Assembly (NCBI GenBank): GCA_035235625.1
Contig: CP141145.1
Coordinates: forward strand, 5,022,001 to 5,086,000
Reading direction: 5' to 3'
DNA length: 64,000 nt
Source of the DNA: Saururus chinensis
Taxonomy: Eukaryota; Streptophyta; Magnoliopsida; Piperales; Saururaceae
Within the stretch, counting starts at the first letter, position 1. Each line of letters opens with the position of its first letter. Positions 10,588-23,100 of the stretch are shown piece after piece. The translations under genes were made by a program, and so were the position numbers. The notes beneath the pieces are model-generated. The model did not search any database and was not told the DNA's origin. It was given only the letters and a program-made list of their open reading frames with translations.

Positions 10588-11853
10588 TTGATGAGCAGGA
10601 AAGAGGAATAAAATGAATGATTATACCAAGAAAGTAGCTGCATTATGGGTCAAAATTAAGAGTTTAAATAAGGAAATTAAGGTGTTGTCCAAAATTTTAA
10701 ACAAATAGAGTAGGAATTTATAATTGAGAGGAGATGAGGAATCACAAACCATAGAGAGAAATAATTCAATTCCATCCTCCAAAAATGACTAAATGAGAGT
10801 TTGAGAGTCATAGAATTTGAGTCTAAAGCAGAAGAACTGAAGAAGAAGCAAGAATTTTTTTTTGATGTCTGTGGGTTACTATAGCTACAAAAGGTTGAAG
10901 ATGATGAATAGTAACCCCAAATTACTATTCATTGGGTACCACAACAATCCGGATTTTATGATATTTTATTGACCTTCTTCCAATCTTGCAAGTCGCTTTT
11001 TATTTATTTAATAGAGATTATAGTCATAGATTTTAGGTTAATGAGTAGCTAGTTTTTCATCTAAGGCTAGGAAGAAGCCCTATTAATCTGTATGGATTAG
11101 TGATCATGAGAGTTGATTAAGTTGCTTTATATGTGCTTTAATGTTTAATTGTTCTAACTATTTTCAATTGATAAATTCTATCTTGGATATAAGGTTAATC
11201 ATGTTTTTTTTAATGATTTGAGGTAGTTTTTATTATTTAGTTGCTTAGATTTTCAACTCTTGAATTAGGGTTAGGTATTACTTGTGATTGGCATCGTGTG
11301 GATACAATTATAGACTTAATCTAATTAAGAAAAAGGGGAACATAATTTTTACTCTTGAAAGTTTGCTTAATGGTGATATATTCTATAATACATAAGATTG
11401 AATTCTAATGAATTATGAGATAAGTTGTTGAAATTGAATCTCCAATCATGGAGACGATACGCTTTACAAATTAATTTGTGCGGATTCCATACCTCAATAG
11501 TTTACTTATTTAGATATTTGAATCGTTTGATATTGTTTTCTTAGTTTAAAGTAATTCTTATAATTTTGATTCTTGATAGTTTAGTAGTTTTTAGATTTAA
11601 CTTTGTATTCTATTACTTACTTTTGGTAGTTTTGGTAATTTTTTTAAAGTTTGCTTTTTATTCATACATATTTTAGGGATTTTAAAGTATGTGAATGCTT
11701 GATAACTCGTTAACTATATTAGGGTTTACTTGAGTTAGATTAAATTTGATTTTTTGATTTCAAGTCTATGAGAGATCGACGTTGATTTGCTAATTATGAT
11801 TTAGAATGATTTGTGTGCTTCCAAATAACAATTAAAATTTAATGACAAGTTTT
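10588..11853 (+). other. Probable Ty3/gypsy LTR remnant (limits unknown)
   Basis: This stretch has no coding signal. It lies directly upstream of a tRNA-Asp-like primer-binding site and a gag remnant on the same strand, so its 3' part is probably a 5' LTR. I could not fix its left end (a TG near 10867 is a candidate), and no second LTR is visible in the window. Confidence 0.4.
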
Positions 11854-11870
11854 TGGTGCCATTGGCGTGG
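11854..11870 (+). other. Primer-binding site, tRNA-Asp type
   Basis: The sequence tggtgccattggcgtgg matches the complement of the plant tRNA-Asp 3' end (tggcgccgttgccgggg) at 13 of 17 positions. The context agtttttgg precedes it, as in the Athila-like element at 57694. It marks the 5' internal edge of a decayed retrotransposon. Confidence 0.6.
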
Positions 11871-11943
11871 ACTTGTAACGGAGAACAAATTTAGTTTAAA
11901 TTGATTTTACCCTTCTACTAGTTTTAGTTTAATATTATATATC

Positions 11944-12008
<65 letters not shown>
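11944..12008. repeat. (TA)n(GA)n microsatellite
   Basis: A TA run (about 11944-11968) passes directly into a GA run (about 11969-12008). It lies between the primer-binding site and gag of the gypsy remnant. Confidence 0.95.
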
Positions 12009-12010
<2 letters not shown>

Positions 12011-12145
12011 AAACTCTAGTCGGAGGCATTAAAGAGTGGTGAGTTGTGCATGACCATGTGGATACATGATCAAACACACCAGTTAGTTAGAGTATATTTA
12101 AACCCCCTAGAGCATCGTGAAATTGAAACTGATTTTTCATTCACA

Positions 12146-12935
12146 ATGGGAGATAATAATGCTGAAGCCAAACCCCTTAGGGAGTTATTTTCACCAATCT
12201 CCATCAATCTTCCCTATTGCATAGTATTTCCCGCCACACTACCACACACTTTGAGTTGTAGGCTCAAGTCATTCAACTTCTCCCCACCTTTCATAGTCTC
12301 GATAGAGTAGATCCTCATATGTATGTTAAGGATTTTATCAAAATTTGTGCTACATACAAGTGTCAAATTTTTTTTGATGAGTCAGTCTGTATGTGCTTGT
12401 TTCCTTTCCCATTAAAGGACAAAGCTAAGGCATGATTGAATTCTCTTCTAGAGGGGTCTATCAATTCTTGGGAGGGGCTTGTTAGCAAGTTCTTTTCCAA
12501 ATTTTACACAATGTCCAAAACCGATGCTTTAACTTGAGAGATAGCTAACTTTCGTCAAGATGAGCATAATTTTTTTATGAGAGTTGGGGAGAGGTTTAAG
12601 GACTTGATTTTGAAGTGTCCCCACCATAATTTTGAAACATAGCGGCTTGTACAATACTTCTACAATGGGTTAACTCAAACACACCGTAATATGATTGAAT
12701 CCATGAACGGTGGGTGTTTCTTGAGTATGAATGATGGTGCAGCATATAAGTTCCTAGAGGGTTTATGTGAAAGCTTCCAGCAAAAGGATTTTCTGAGCCA
12801 TAAAGAAAAATCAACCCAAAACCATAGGAAATAAGGTCTATATGAAGCAAGGGGGGATACTCAAATGAAAGGTAGGTTGGACTAGCTAACCAGAAAAGTA
12901 GAAGCATAGCCCTTACTAGAAACATGTGTTAGGGT
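12146..12935 (+). pseudogene. Ty3/gypsy gag remnant
   Basis: The likely start is ATG 12146 (MGDNNAEAKPLRELFSP). After a frameshift near 12305 the reading continues as VDPHMYVKDFIKIC and then FPLKDKAKA-stop-LNSLLEG, followed by VGERFKDLILKCPHHNF and LVQYFYNGLTQTHRNMIES. These are hallmarks of the retrotrans_gag capsid region of Athila/Tat-type elements (compare ESWDRLKDLLRRCPHH in the intact-looking relative near 56790). Several stops replace Trp codons. No protease or RT follows; the element is truncated by about 13060. Confidence 0.75.
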
Positions 12936-13060
12936 ATTCTGAGTACTTTGTTGAGTAAGTGAATGCACAAAGCAACTATGGGAAGCCGTTTAGCTGTAAC
13001 ACCAGTAATTTCTAAAAAGAATTTCTTAACCTTTTAAATTATAATATCATGGAGTAAATT

Positions 13061-13520
13061 TCTCAAGAAAGTGATAATGATGATAAGTAAGAGGATATGA
13101 AATTATTATTTATTTTGAAGGTAAGAGTCCCATCGGTGAATCACTGACACGTAAATGAACTCGCTAGTGAAATAGTTTTATCACTATCGGCGAGGTTTAA
13201 CGTATTGTTGAACCTACCAATGGGACACTAAATCTTCTATCAGCGAGGTTTGATGTGTTGATGGACTCGCTGATAAAGCTATATTCTTTTTTTGGCAGGG
13301 TTCAACATGCCAATGATGCTGGAACCAACTTACCCATAGTTAAAAAACTGCAATCGAAGCGGTTTCAGTGATTTTTAGAGTTGGTTAAACACCAAAATTT
13401 GGTTTATAGTCTTCCTTATAAATAACTTTAACGAATCTTTGACCCAAAGGGTACAAACTCTCTGAATTTGGGGGGAGATTAGCAGGTTAGGGCGAGTCAA
13501 ATGAAGCAGGAGTTGAATTT
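13061..13520. repeat. Gene-less stretch with short tandem repeats
   Basis: A unit of about 53 bp (ctatcggcgaggttt near 13184, ctatcagcgaggttt near 13237, then a weaker copy ending in gttcaacatgccaatg) recurs at 13140-13310. Such short repeats resemble subterminal regions of CACTA elements, but I saw no CACTA terminus. No gene is evident. Confidence 0.4.
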
Positions 13521-13954
13521 GTGGAGATCTTTTCATTGTTCAATGAGAGGTCGGATTGCTAACCTTAAATTATAATGCTAGAACTATATTTTCTTCTCCC
13601 AATTTCTCTCTTTTATTTTCTCTATTTTTTCTTCTTTCCTTCCTTTTTCCTACTGGAAAGCTGTGCGACACACCAAGGCTCAATGGCCATGACTAATATA
13701 GAATAAAATATAAAAAATTAGTACACCAAAACATCAATTTTCTCCATAAAAAATGAGCTAAAATAGCAAAAAGGTTAGAGAAAATCATAGAAAAATCAAG
13801 GACATTATAGGCGTGCACCTAGCTTACCTCAGTCTCTCGAGCCCGCCTACCTTCTTACCTATTTTCCATCAAACGAAGTCGAAGAACTCAGAAAAACTAT
13901 AATTTTTCAAAAATCTACAAAAATCATGGGTGTTATGTTTCACCCACCTTAAAA

Positions 13955-14990
13955 GAAACTCCATCCTTGGAGTTTATACTCTGAGCTGCCGAGAAAAGGT
14001 GTGGATGCATCTTCTTTATCTCCTCCTTACTTTTCCAAGTTTCCTCTTTGACCTCGTGATTCCTCCGAAGAACTTTGACATGATGAACTCTCTTGGTCTG
14101 AAACACTTGCCCTTTCTTAGGGAGAATCTAGGAAGGATCCTCCTTGTAGATAAGATGTTGGCTACCTCGATCGGCTCAAAACTGATCACATGGCTAGGAC
14201 TCCGATTGTACTTCCCGAACAATAAAACATGAAACACATTATGAACATCTACAAGCTTGGAAGGTAGAGCAAGACAATAGCCACCTCACCAAAACCTATG
14301 CAAAATCTCAAATAGTCCAATGTATCGAGGTGATAGCTTCCCTTTTGTTCCAATCTGCATCACTTCTTTTACTAGCGAGATCTTCAAGATAATGTGGTCT
14401 CAAACCTCAAATTCCAAATATCATTTATGATTGTCAACATATTTCTTAAGCCAACTTTGAGCTGCAAGAAGTCACTACTGAATTCCTTTGACAACTGCAC
14501 TAGTTTGCTATAAGGTTTCCCACACCAGACTTCAAATGGTGCTAGTTTGATGCTTGCTTGATAGCAATTGTTGTACGCAAACTCAATGAGCGATAAGTGT
14601 TGATCCCAATTACTATCCTAGTCAAGTACACAAGTTCTCAACATGTTTTCCAAAGTCTAAATTGTACGCTCTAACTATCCATCTGTTTGAGGGTGAAAAG
14701 TTGTGCGGATGTGAGTCACTTGTCCCAAAGCATTCAAGAAACTCCTCCAAAACGTTGACATGAAATGTGTATCTCTATAGAAACAATAGAGATTTGTGAT
14801 CCCAAAATGTTTATAGTGCGATCTGGAGATGCTCCTCATGATTCTCTTCACTTGGTGAATAAATCAAAATGTCATCCACGAACACATTCACACACCTGTC
14901 CAAGTAAGGGTGGAAAACCTTGCTCATCAAATGAATGAATGAAGCTAGTGTATTGGTCAATCCAAAAGGCATGGATAAAAACTTTTAAAA
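13955..14990 (-). pseudogene. Chromovirus-type pol remnant with internal deletion
   Basis: Read on the minus strand from 14990, the RT motif MPFGLTNTLASFIHLMSKVF with VFVDDILIYS is followed almost at once (near 14815) by the integrase core (YRDTHF, FHPQTDG-like and ERTIQTLENMLRTCVLD in shifted frames, then WDQHLSLIEFAYNNCYQASI). It ends with a chromodomain-proximal segment (PSHVISFEPIEV, later HHVKVLRRNHEVKEETW). The RT thumb, RNase H and integrase zinc region between RT and integrase are missing, so a deletion joined the two. Frameshifts are frequent. The plus-strand frame at 13930-14232 is a shadow. Confidence 0.78.
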
Positions 14991-15504
14991 AACCATTATG
15001 ATCACATTGGTCAAATAGAATCAAATATATTTCATATTAGATGTGTATGTCACATAATTAACTTATTTATTTAAGATAGTTTAAATGTAATAAAACCTCA
15101 TATTTAATTAATTAAAAATACTTTGTTACATATCACCTCTTCACCCTCTAGAATACAAGAATTTAAAGACTTATGTAGATTGTATAGTAGGAAATTTTAA
15201 AAGTTTCATTTACATGCTCGCCATAGGTAGAATAGCATATATTTAATATTAAAATATTATGAAGGATTAATTATATGTTGGGTTATAGAAAAGTTACTTC
15301 ATTTAGGACTTAATGAAGGTGATTTGCCATATCTATTTATTTAATGTATTATTTATTTGTTTTTTATATTATTACTAAATAGTTATATGGAGTTTACTAT
15401 CCTACTTTTTGTTCAATTCTAAACAACTCGTATGAAATAACTAATGCATTTGCGATAATGAAATATTTACATATCTTATAAAGGAAATAGAGATAAAATT
15501 TAAT

Positions 15505-16105
15505 AAATATTGGTTTCCTATCCCTTTAATTTATTGTTTAGGGGTAGTAATGGATCTTAGGGTTAGATTAGAAGGTTTAAAAATTTTAGTAGATGATATA
15601 CATGGGAAAATTAGCCTCTATGTCGATCAAAATGATATTATGTGTAAAACTGTTAAAACTACTTTGTATTCTTTATATAATACATATGAAATAACCCATA
15701 AATCAAGACAAAATCAATCAAGTTCTTCTTCTTCTTATGTTTCTTCCATGTCAAGCTAAGTCTTGGATGTTACTTCAAAAAAATAAAGAAAAATTTAGTG
15801 CTAATAGTAATGAATTAACTAACTATATACAAACAGATTTGAGCCTCATTTTGTCCTACAAACAACTTATTAATATATATTTTAATTAGTAGCAGACATA
15901 TGGAAGTAACTATCTTGTGTTGTCTGCCTTGCTCATGATTTACTAACCCCCCTCAATGTCTAAAGTAGCATTGGAATATGTTTTTAGCGCAGGGGTAGGG
16001 TGTTGGATGAAAGGCGAAGCCAACTAATACTTAATGTCGTAAAATCACAGTATTTGCTTGAAGGATTGATTGGACGCAGAAGAAATAATGCAAGCTCCTA
16101 ATTTT
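15505..16105 (+). pseudogene. hAT transposase remnant
   Basis: The segment begins KYWFPIPLIYCLGVVMDLRV, matching the hAT pattern KYW...LDPR...K. It continues through VKTTLYSLYNTYE (plant hAT DUF4413-like region) and a Ser-rich stretch ending at a stop near 15759. After frameshifts, 15960-16105 reads like the C-terminal dimerisation region (VALEYVFSAG, then ICLKDWLDAEEIMQ), where intact proteins have ASESAFSxGGRVLD and LVCxxDWL. The expected LDPR is changed to MDLR. It lies about 0.9 kb upstream of the TPS start and is inactive. Confidence 0.75.
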
Positions 16106-16849
16106 AAAGAAGAAATAAGAAAAAAATATAAAAAACTTGATATCAATAATTAGTTATTTTTTATTTTTATTTAAGGTTTTAAATTATAATTATAAATGAT
16201 AGATAGGTGAGTGGGTGTTAACTTAATTGAGATGTATTCATTTTATAGTGATACAATTCTAACTTTTATTTTATAAGTTACAATTTTATTAATTTTTAAT
16301 TTTTTTTTTAAAAAATTTCTACGAGGAAGCACAAGGTAGGCCAACCTGACTTACAATTTATTTTAAAAGGGTTGTAGGTTGGGCCAAGCCTTAGCCTAGC
16401 TTGCACGGTGAACAGGCCTAACCTATGCCACCCCAATTATTATGGGGGTGGGCACTCCCATCACAACTTGTGGGATCGCCCACTCAGCTCTAGACTCATC
16501 ACCAAAACACATGGCTTTAGACAAGTTTTGCTAACATGTCTGGCGTTAAGTAGGAATGCCCTCCCAATTGATTTGAACCTAATTATTTACTCCAAAGTAC
16601 AATTAATACTGGTGGATGTGCCATTTCGAGTCATGTGACTACCGTCTGTCCAACACCACACCACACCACATGAATTTCGGCATTTGTCGCACCAAATGAG
16701 TGAACAAGATGGCAATGAACTCGTGATAAATGTGTTGCCCAGCTATTAAATTATGGCTTTATGGGGGTAATCGTTTATTTTGGTAGCTGATGTCATCATT
16801 GGGTTTACCTACGGTTGAACCCTGCCCGTCTCCAATTCAGGTTAGCGGC
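16106..16849. other. Intergenic / distal TPS promoter region
   Basis: I see no gene. An AT-rich part (16130-16310) is followed by a more mixed stretch with a small imperfect palindrome (gccacccc ... gggggtgggc near 16427-16452) and a ccacaccacaccacacc run near 16657. It sits between the hAT remnant and the TPS core promoter. Confidence 0.5.
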
Positions 16850-16855
16850 GACGTC
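16850..16855 (+). promoter_or_regulatory. C-box-like ACGT element
   Basis: The palindrome gacgtc lies about 55 bp upstream of the TATA box. ACGT-core sites bind plant bZIP factors. A six-base site can occur by chance, so its role is inference. Confidence 0.35.
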
Positions 16856-16907
16856 GATTTTACAAACATTGAAAATATTTTGATTTAAAAATCAAATTCT
16901 TGACGCC

Positions 16908-16915
16908 TATATATA
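16908..16915 (+). promoter_or_regulatory. TATA box of the TPS gene
   Basis: The string tatatata in context gcctatatatacgaag lies 86 bp before the ATG at 17001. Transcription would be expected to start near 16940-16950, upstream of the first copy of exon 1. No comparable TATA box is seen between the two exon-1 copies. Confidence 0.65.
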
Positions 16916-17000
16916 CGAAGAAAGAGGCATGATGTTGGGCAGCAGCCTTGAGCCCACTGAATGATACAGAGATCATTTTTCTTTTGATATTCAACTCAGA

Positions 17001-17141
17001 ATGGCTGCCGTGGCTGTTGTCTGTGTTGGTTCTTGTGCTCAACTACCACACAGTGTAAAGCCGGAGTTTTTACGTGGATCAGCTGCTTTTCAGCAATATG
17101 TTAGGAGACATTGCTTTATTAAACTCTGCCAGGATGAGAAG
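17001..17141 (+). other. TPS exon 1, upstream diverged copy
   Basis: This 47-codon exon ends FIKLCQDEK before gtaaaa, paralleling FIKFSQDEK before gtaaga in the next exon. The two align along their length (VCVGS against VCRGS, RGSAAF against RRSVAF). The RRX8W motif is destroyed here (RG at the pair and Arg in place of Trp). It joins in frame to 17226. If it is translated, the enzyme gains 56 N-terminal residues. If the first intron is retained, the frame stops after 62 codons (17189). Confidence 0.75.
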
Positions 17142-20100
17142 GTAAAAAATAGGTGCAGACTGAGTGAAATTAGTATCTCAGGCTGTTAATGTTGTTGATG
17201 ATGTTAATGTTCTTCAATGACGCAGAAGCTCAATGCATGGCGTAAAATATCTATGTTTGCTACTGTCTGTCGTGGTTCTTCTGATCAACATCCAAATATT
17301 GTAACGAAGAGGGATATTGGCCGTCGATCAGTTGCTTTTCCTCCAAGTGTTTGGGGGGATTACTTCATTAAATTTTCCCAGGATGAGAAGGTAAGAAGAG
17401 AGTGAAGAATGAGAGTTTTAAATCTCTGGGTGTAAATCTTTTTTCTTATAATCAGTTCTTGGATAATGCAGAAGTTGGATGCATGGAGTAAAAGGTCTAA
17501 TGAGCTTAGAAAGGAGGTGCTTAAGATGCTAATCAACACAGAAGGATCAAAGAAACTTGATCTAATTGATACCCTTCATCACCTTGGAATCTCTTACCAC
17601 TTCGAGGATGAGATAGAGGAAGCACTACAGAAAATATACAGCACTTATGCTGATGATGCCTCTCAAGACAACCTTTATACTCTTGCCCTCCGATTTCGTC
17701 TGTTAAGGCAAAATGGATTTAATGCATCTTCATGTAATCAACTTGCATTACCTGATGAGTTTTTGTTTTTTATGGATGATTTTTTTCTTTGTTTTTATTC
17801 ATTTCCGAAGATATTAATTAATTATTTTAATCATATAATATACAAGCTACATACAATTATAAAAACTAAAGATAAGATTCGCTGGGCACATTTGGAGGCG
17901 TGGTCATCCCGCTCATCACCCGCCAGCCATCAAATCGAGGTCCGACAGTGCCTCTTACTCAAATGAGTTTTAGTTAAATATGTTGATGGTCAGTTATATA
18001 TGATTCTGTACAAGAAATGAGTTTTTGCGCAAAGGTAGTAAATTATAGAAGCATAATGTTTTTCTTTAATAATGTAAGTGCAACCTGTGTGCATGTATTT
18101 CGAACAAATTATATGTAATTGAATCAGGCATTGGTTTTTCAAAACAGGTGCATTTAACAGGTTCAAGGAGGCTAATGGCAGCTTCTCAGAGAAACTAGCC
18201 TCAGATGTGATGGGCTTACTTAGTCTGTACGAAGCATCTTTTGTGGGAACAAGGGATGACCAGATCCTGGATGAGTCCCTTTCCTTCACTACAAAACATC
18301 TTAGAGCTGCTCTACCCAACATAAACTCACTTCTTGGAGAAAGAGTATCACACTCCTTAGAATTACCTCTACACAAGAGACTGGAAAGGCTGGAAGCCAG
18401 GTACTTCATCTCATTATATCAACAAGACTTTGCCCATAACGACGTACTCCTAGAGTTTGCAAAGCTGGATTACAACATTCTGCAGGCACTGCACCAAAAA
18501 GAGATAAGGGAGCTGGCAATGTTAGTCCCACAATTCTTGCAATATTTTTTATTCTACCTTCCACCATTTAATTAGGCATTGAGTCTCTCCTTGCCGTGAC
18601 AATTGTGCAGGTGGTGGAAGGATCTGAACCTTGTGGGTAAGATGACCTTTGCAAGGGACAGATTGACAGAGTGCTACTATTGGGTTTTGGGTGCTTACGT
18701 TGAACCCCAGTACAGTCGGGCCAGGATATTTGCCTCAAAGATATTGATAATTACTTCAGTAATTGATGACCTGTACGATGTCTATGGAAATATAGATGAG
18801 CTCCAGCTCTTCACCGATGCTGTTTACAGGTATAAATGAAATCTATGATTAAGTTTAATCAAATGTGGCTATTCGGTTCCAACAATTTTTTCATAATTAA
18901 TTTTATTACTCCATCAACCCATGTAGTCCCTACTAATTCTCCTAACTTTTTATCCCAATACATAAACCCTACTTCACCTTACTCTATCCTCGCTGAGTCC
19001 AGGCTTCCGAATTGTGGCTACTTTTTCCTTTTTTATTCCTCTGATTTTGATCTCCATCAATGAATCTTTTATAGGGATTTTGAAAAAAATCCTTATTAAG
19101 GTTGATTAGTGAGATCTCACCGAGAACATGTAAAAGCAGCTTTGTAACTTCTCAAGTCTCCCTAAAGGCCCGGAGAAAAGATCTTACCAAGGTGACAAAC
19201 CATGCTTCCCCTCGAATGCCGCCAACAGTGAAAAAAGGACACTAAGGTCACCTTTTAGATTAATTTAACCTAAGACCAAATCTAATCTACGCATATCTTA
19301 GTTGTGGCCAACATGACCCAAAAGGTCATGCTTTTTCTAACTTTGCAATCTATTTGAGATGCCAATAGCTCTAAGTAGCGGCTACTCCAGCTCCAAAAGC
19401 AAGGGGCAGGTAGAATAAAGGGGGTGGGGGGTAGATGTTTTGTTCTTTAGGGTAAACTTGATAAATTTTATAAAATTAAGATTAAGATAAATTGGAAAAG
19501 GGTTACAGAAGAGTATGTTTGGGTCTATATAGCTATATTCTTATATAATTGGGGAATTATCAATCACATATAGGTTTATAAAGAGCCTACCCATGTACTT
19601 TGCATCTTGTCAACTTTGGTCACATGGACATTCTTAATTTTCATTTATTTTAGGGGTTGTTTGGCAACCCCTTTTAAAGAACCCCCCATCAGTGCAAAAA
19701 GTCATATCATAGGGGATTCTATTTCTCCTCCAACCTTCTTCACGAGGAGAGTTGAAGGGAAGACACTTTCCTTTTCTATTTAATGTGGTTGTCAAACCGC
19801 CCTTATATTTTTATTTTATTTTATCTAAGGTAGAAATTTTGGGTATATACATTGAGCTCCGGCAAAACGTGAATTTTGTTTTAACTGAAAATGTCACTAT
19901 AACAATAAGTCCACTTATAAAAATATGCATTGATTTGGTAACAATTCTAAATAACATGTCCTTCTATGATGTTAGATCATGTGGGGCCTATATGATACAA
20001 TAGAACTTGTCCTTTTTCATTTTTCTTTTTACTTTTTGTTTTGTTAGATTATTATACTTGGTTTTTTTTCTAGCAAAATTTTCTTAGTAGTTTCTAAGTC

Positions 20101-23100
20101 TTTTTTATTCTTCTTTTGCTTCTCTCTAATGTAAATCTCTAGATGGGACATTGCGTCCATGGAAAGTCTTCCGGATGGCATAAAACCTCTATATGAGGCG
20201 CTCATCAATTGTTCGAGAGAATTTGAAAAGGAATTAAGCCTCCAAGGAAATGCTTATCGTGTAAAATACTTGAAAGACACTGTAAGACCAATTTATCACA
20301 TTTTATCTGTTAGAATTTTACATCATTTTATATCAAAAGAAGTTATTATAGTAATTGTGGTATATTACTATATTTTTATTTTCATATTTTAGTATGGCTA
20401 GTTCCACTATTTTTGTTGACATTGGTACTTATAACTATCACAGATGCAAGATTTGTGTGGAGCCTATTTTTTAGAAGCAAAATGGTGTTATGAACGATAC
20501 ATACCAAAATTCAATGAGTACTTGCGTTGTGGTGAAGTTTCTTCTGGCTACCCAATGCTTATTCCACTTTGCTTTATTGGAGCTGGAGAAGTTGCAACTA
20601 AGGAAGCTTTTGAATGGATGAATTCATACCCCAACTATATCAAAGATTCATCTCGCATCATCCGAATTTTGGATGATATTAGGACTACTAAGGTTTACAA
20701 TCTACCACTACTTTTCTTTCAGTTTCAATATATAGACTATCCAAGAAATTAATATTCAGGCCAATGTTTAAAAGCTAAAGACTCGCACTCAACTCCTAAG
20801 GTCATGGCGCTGACTTGACTTGGAATATTGATGGAGTCACAATTGAGTCATGTAGGACCAAAGTCTTTATTTATGGATAATTTGTGCATTTACACTAATC
20901 AAATTTAAGTGAAATCATAAGAAATATTTGGTATAAAGTGTAAAAAACCTTCAATATCATCAAATGTCTAGTATTAGTATAAAATTTAAAACTTCTAGGT
21001 AAGATAAAGAAAGTGCTAAGTGGTAAGATAACAATACAATCAATTTCTTTAACATGAAGATACATTGAAACAAAATTTCCTTCTACATAGTCACAAGATC
21101 AAATATTTTTGATGTGAAATTTCAACTATAAAATAACTCATAGACGAAATATAAACAAGTTATGCATTATAATTTATTCCTTCTAGTGTAAATATACAAA
21201 GTACATCGTAATATCACTTTACTTGATGAATAGATCAAAAGAATCATATGAGGATGCTTTGTCAACATCGTTAGTGAGTCACTAACAAAATAATAAATAA
21301 AACATCCTCATTGTAGCATTAGTTTCAATAAAAGAGGTAATAATTGTTATGAATTAACAACTAATTCTATTTATGAGGAATAAATAAGGTATATTTTAAT
21401 GGAAAAGAATTGCATGCAGTATAACGGGTAAATGAAGTTGACGGAGGTAGAAGAGACTTGCGAGTTAACTCAATGGGTCAATTGAGTCATCAAGGGTCAT
21501 GATTATTAGAGTCAACAACAGAGTTTGACTTGATTTGTGAATGATCCAAGTCGACACATGGAGTTTTTGGAGTAAAAAAGTAGATTTCAAACTATGATTT
21601 AGGTGGGTTCAGGTGCTTCTCCTTCTCCAACACAATTCTCTTAAGCATTTCGATTAGGTTGTTCAATGCCTTCACATCAATGATTAGGAACCCTAGCCAA
21701 GTGCAACCCTCTTTAGATCCGCAGGCCAAAGCCCTTGTGTTGGTGTCTTAGCTCATCAACAAAGGAAGAGGGAAGGAACCAACTTCAGCGAGTTGTTCAT
21801 CTATTGGGGGGGTGAAGTTCTTGGCATTGTTCCCCTTCAGGTATCTCATGGCCATTGGGTTTCTGACTCTCATATTGCAGACTTCATCAATCAGCCTACA
21901 AAGTTCTTCCCTGACTTCTAATAGATATATTCTAGTAAATAGAAATAAATATTTTTAAATATAGAAAAAGGCTTAGATGGCCTAGGCTTTTACTACTTTT
22001 AGACTGTATGCAATTTTAAGTCTACTCCTAGACACCCCAACTCCCAGTATTGTTTCTATGTCCAAGAATACATGTGGTTTGAATCACCCCAATAAGACTG
22101 CCACAACCAAGAAGTTGATCAAGGATGGTTTTCTTAGAAGTCATTATATATTTTCATACTTTTCCAACACAATCACCTACTTCTACCTAAAGTAAGAAAC
22201 CAAGTTAAATTAAGTATTAGTCTCTAGCTAGGAAATCTCATAATCACAAGACATAGCTTAAAACAAAATTGTTTGAAATCAAGTTAGATCCTAAATTAAG
22301 AAGAATGAGGAAGGGATAATTGTAGTAGAGCCATTACATCTTACCACGCGTTCTATATGCCTTGCCCTAAAGGCAGTGAAGTGGCAACACACTCATCAAC
22401 TAGAAATAAATAAAGGACCCAGGCCTACTTAAGGTGAGGTCATTAAATGATGTGCAATTTATCACAAGGTTGTGCAGTAAGGCAACTATAACATCTTGGA
22501 CCCTGATCCTAACCCAAATCCGACACAGGAGCACCCCGAGTGTGACACAATCCAATTCTAAAAAACTAGACCGGCTAAGTTCACAACAAGATGTTAATTA
22601 AGGAAAACACCAATTTAAATTCATTATGAAATTAACAAGAATAGTCTAGTACATTATTGAATAAAGTTGAATTGTAAAATTAACCTATGAAAAGGGAAAT
22701 CATAATCAAGTCTTATTATGCCCCAAGGTTGATGCCCATGTTAACTCTGTAATCACATCAACATCAACATCTAAGTCTTCTTGGTACTCCAGCTGCCTAT
22801 GAATTTTTGCATACAAATAGAAATTTTTTGATAAATCAATAAAATACAAGGGTGAGCAAAAACTAGTAAGGAAAATAACCATCATTATACAACATCATGA
22901 ACAATATGGGAACTAACTAATTTAATAATTTGATAATTGTTATTAATCAACAATCCATCATTGAACCAAGTACAAGATTCATCATCCATCATCCGTGCTA
23001 AATATCCTGTTGTGCCCAACACGCAATTACAACAATTTGCTAAGTTCCAACACAATCTCAATAGAAAAGCAGCAGGAGGTGCTTGGGTTCTTGTACTACT

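Noticed and set aside
13061-13520. CACTA transposon
   Set aside because: Short repeats resemble subterminal CACTA motifs, but no CACTA terminus, TSD or transposase is visible.
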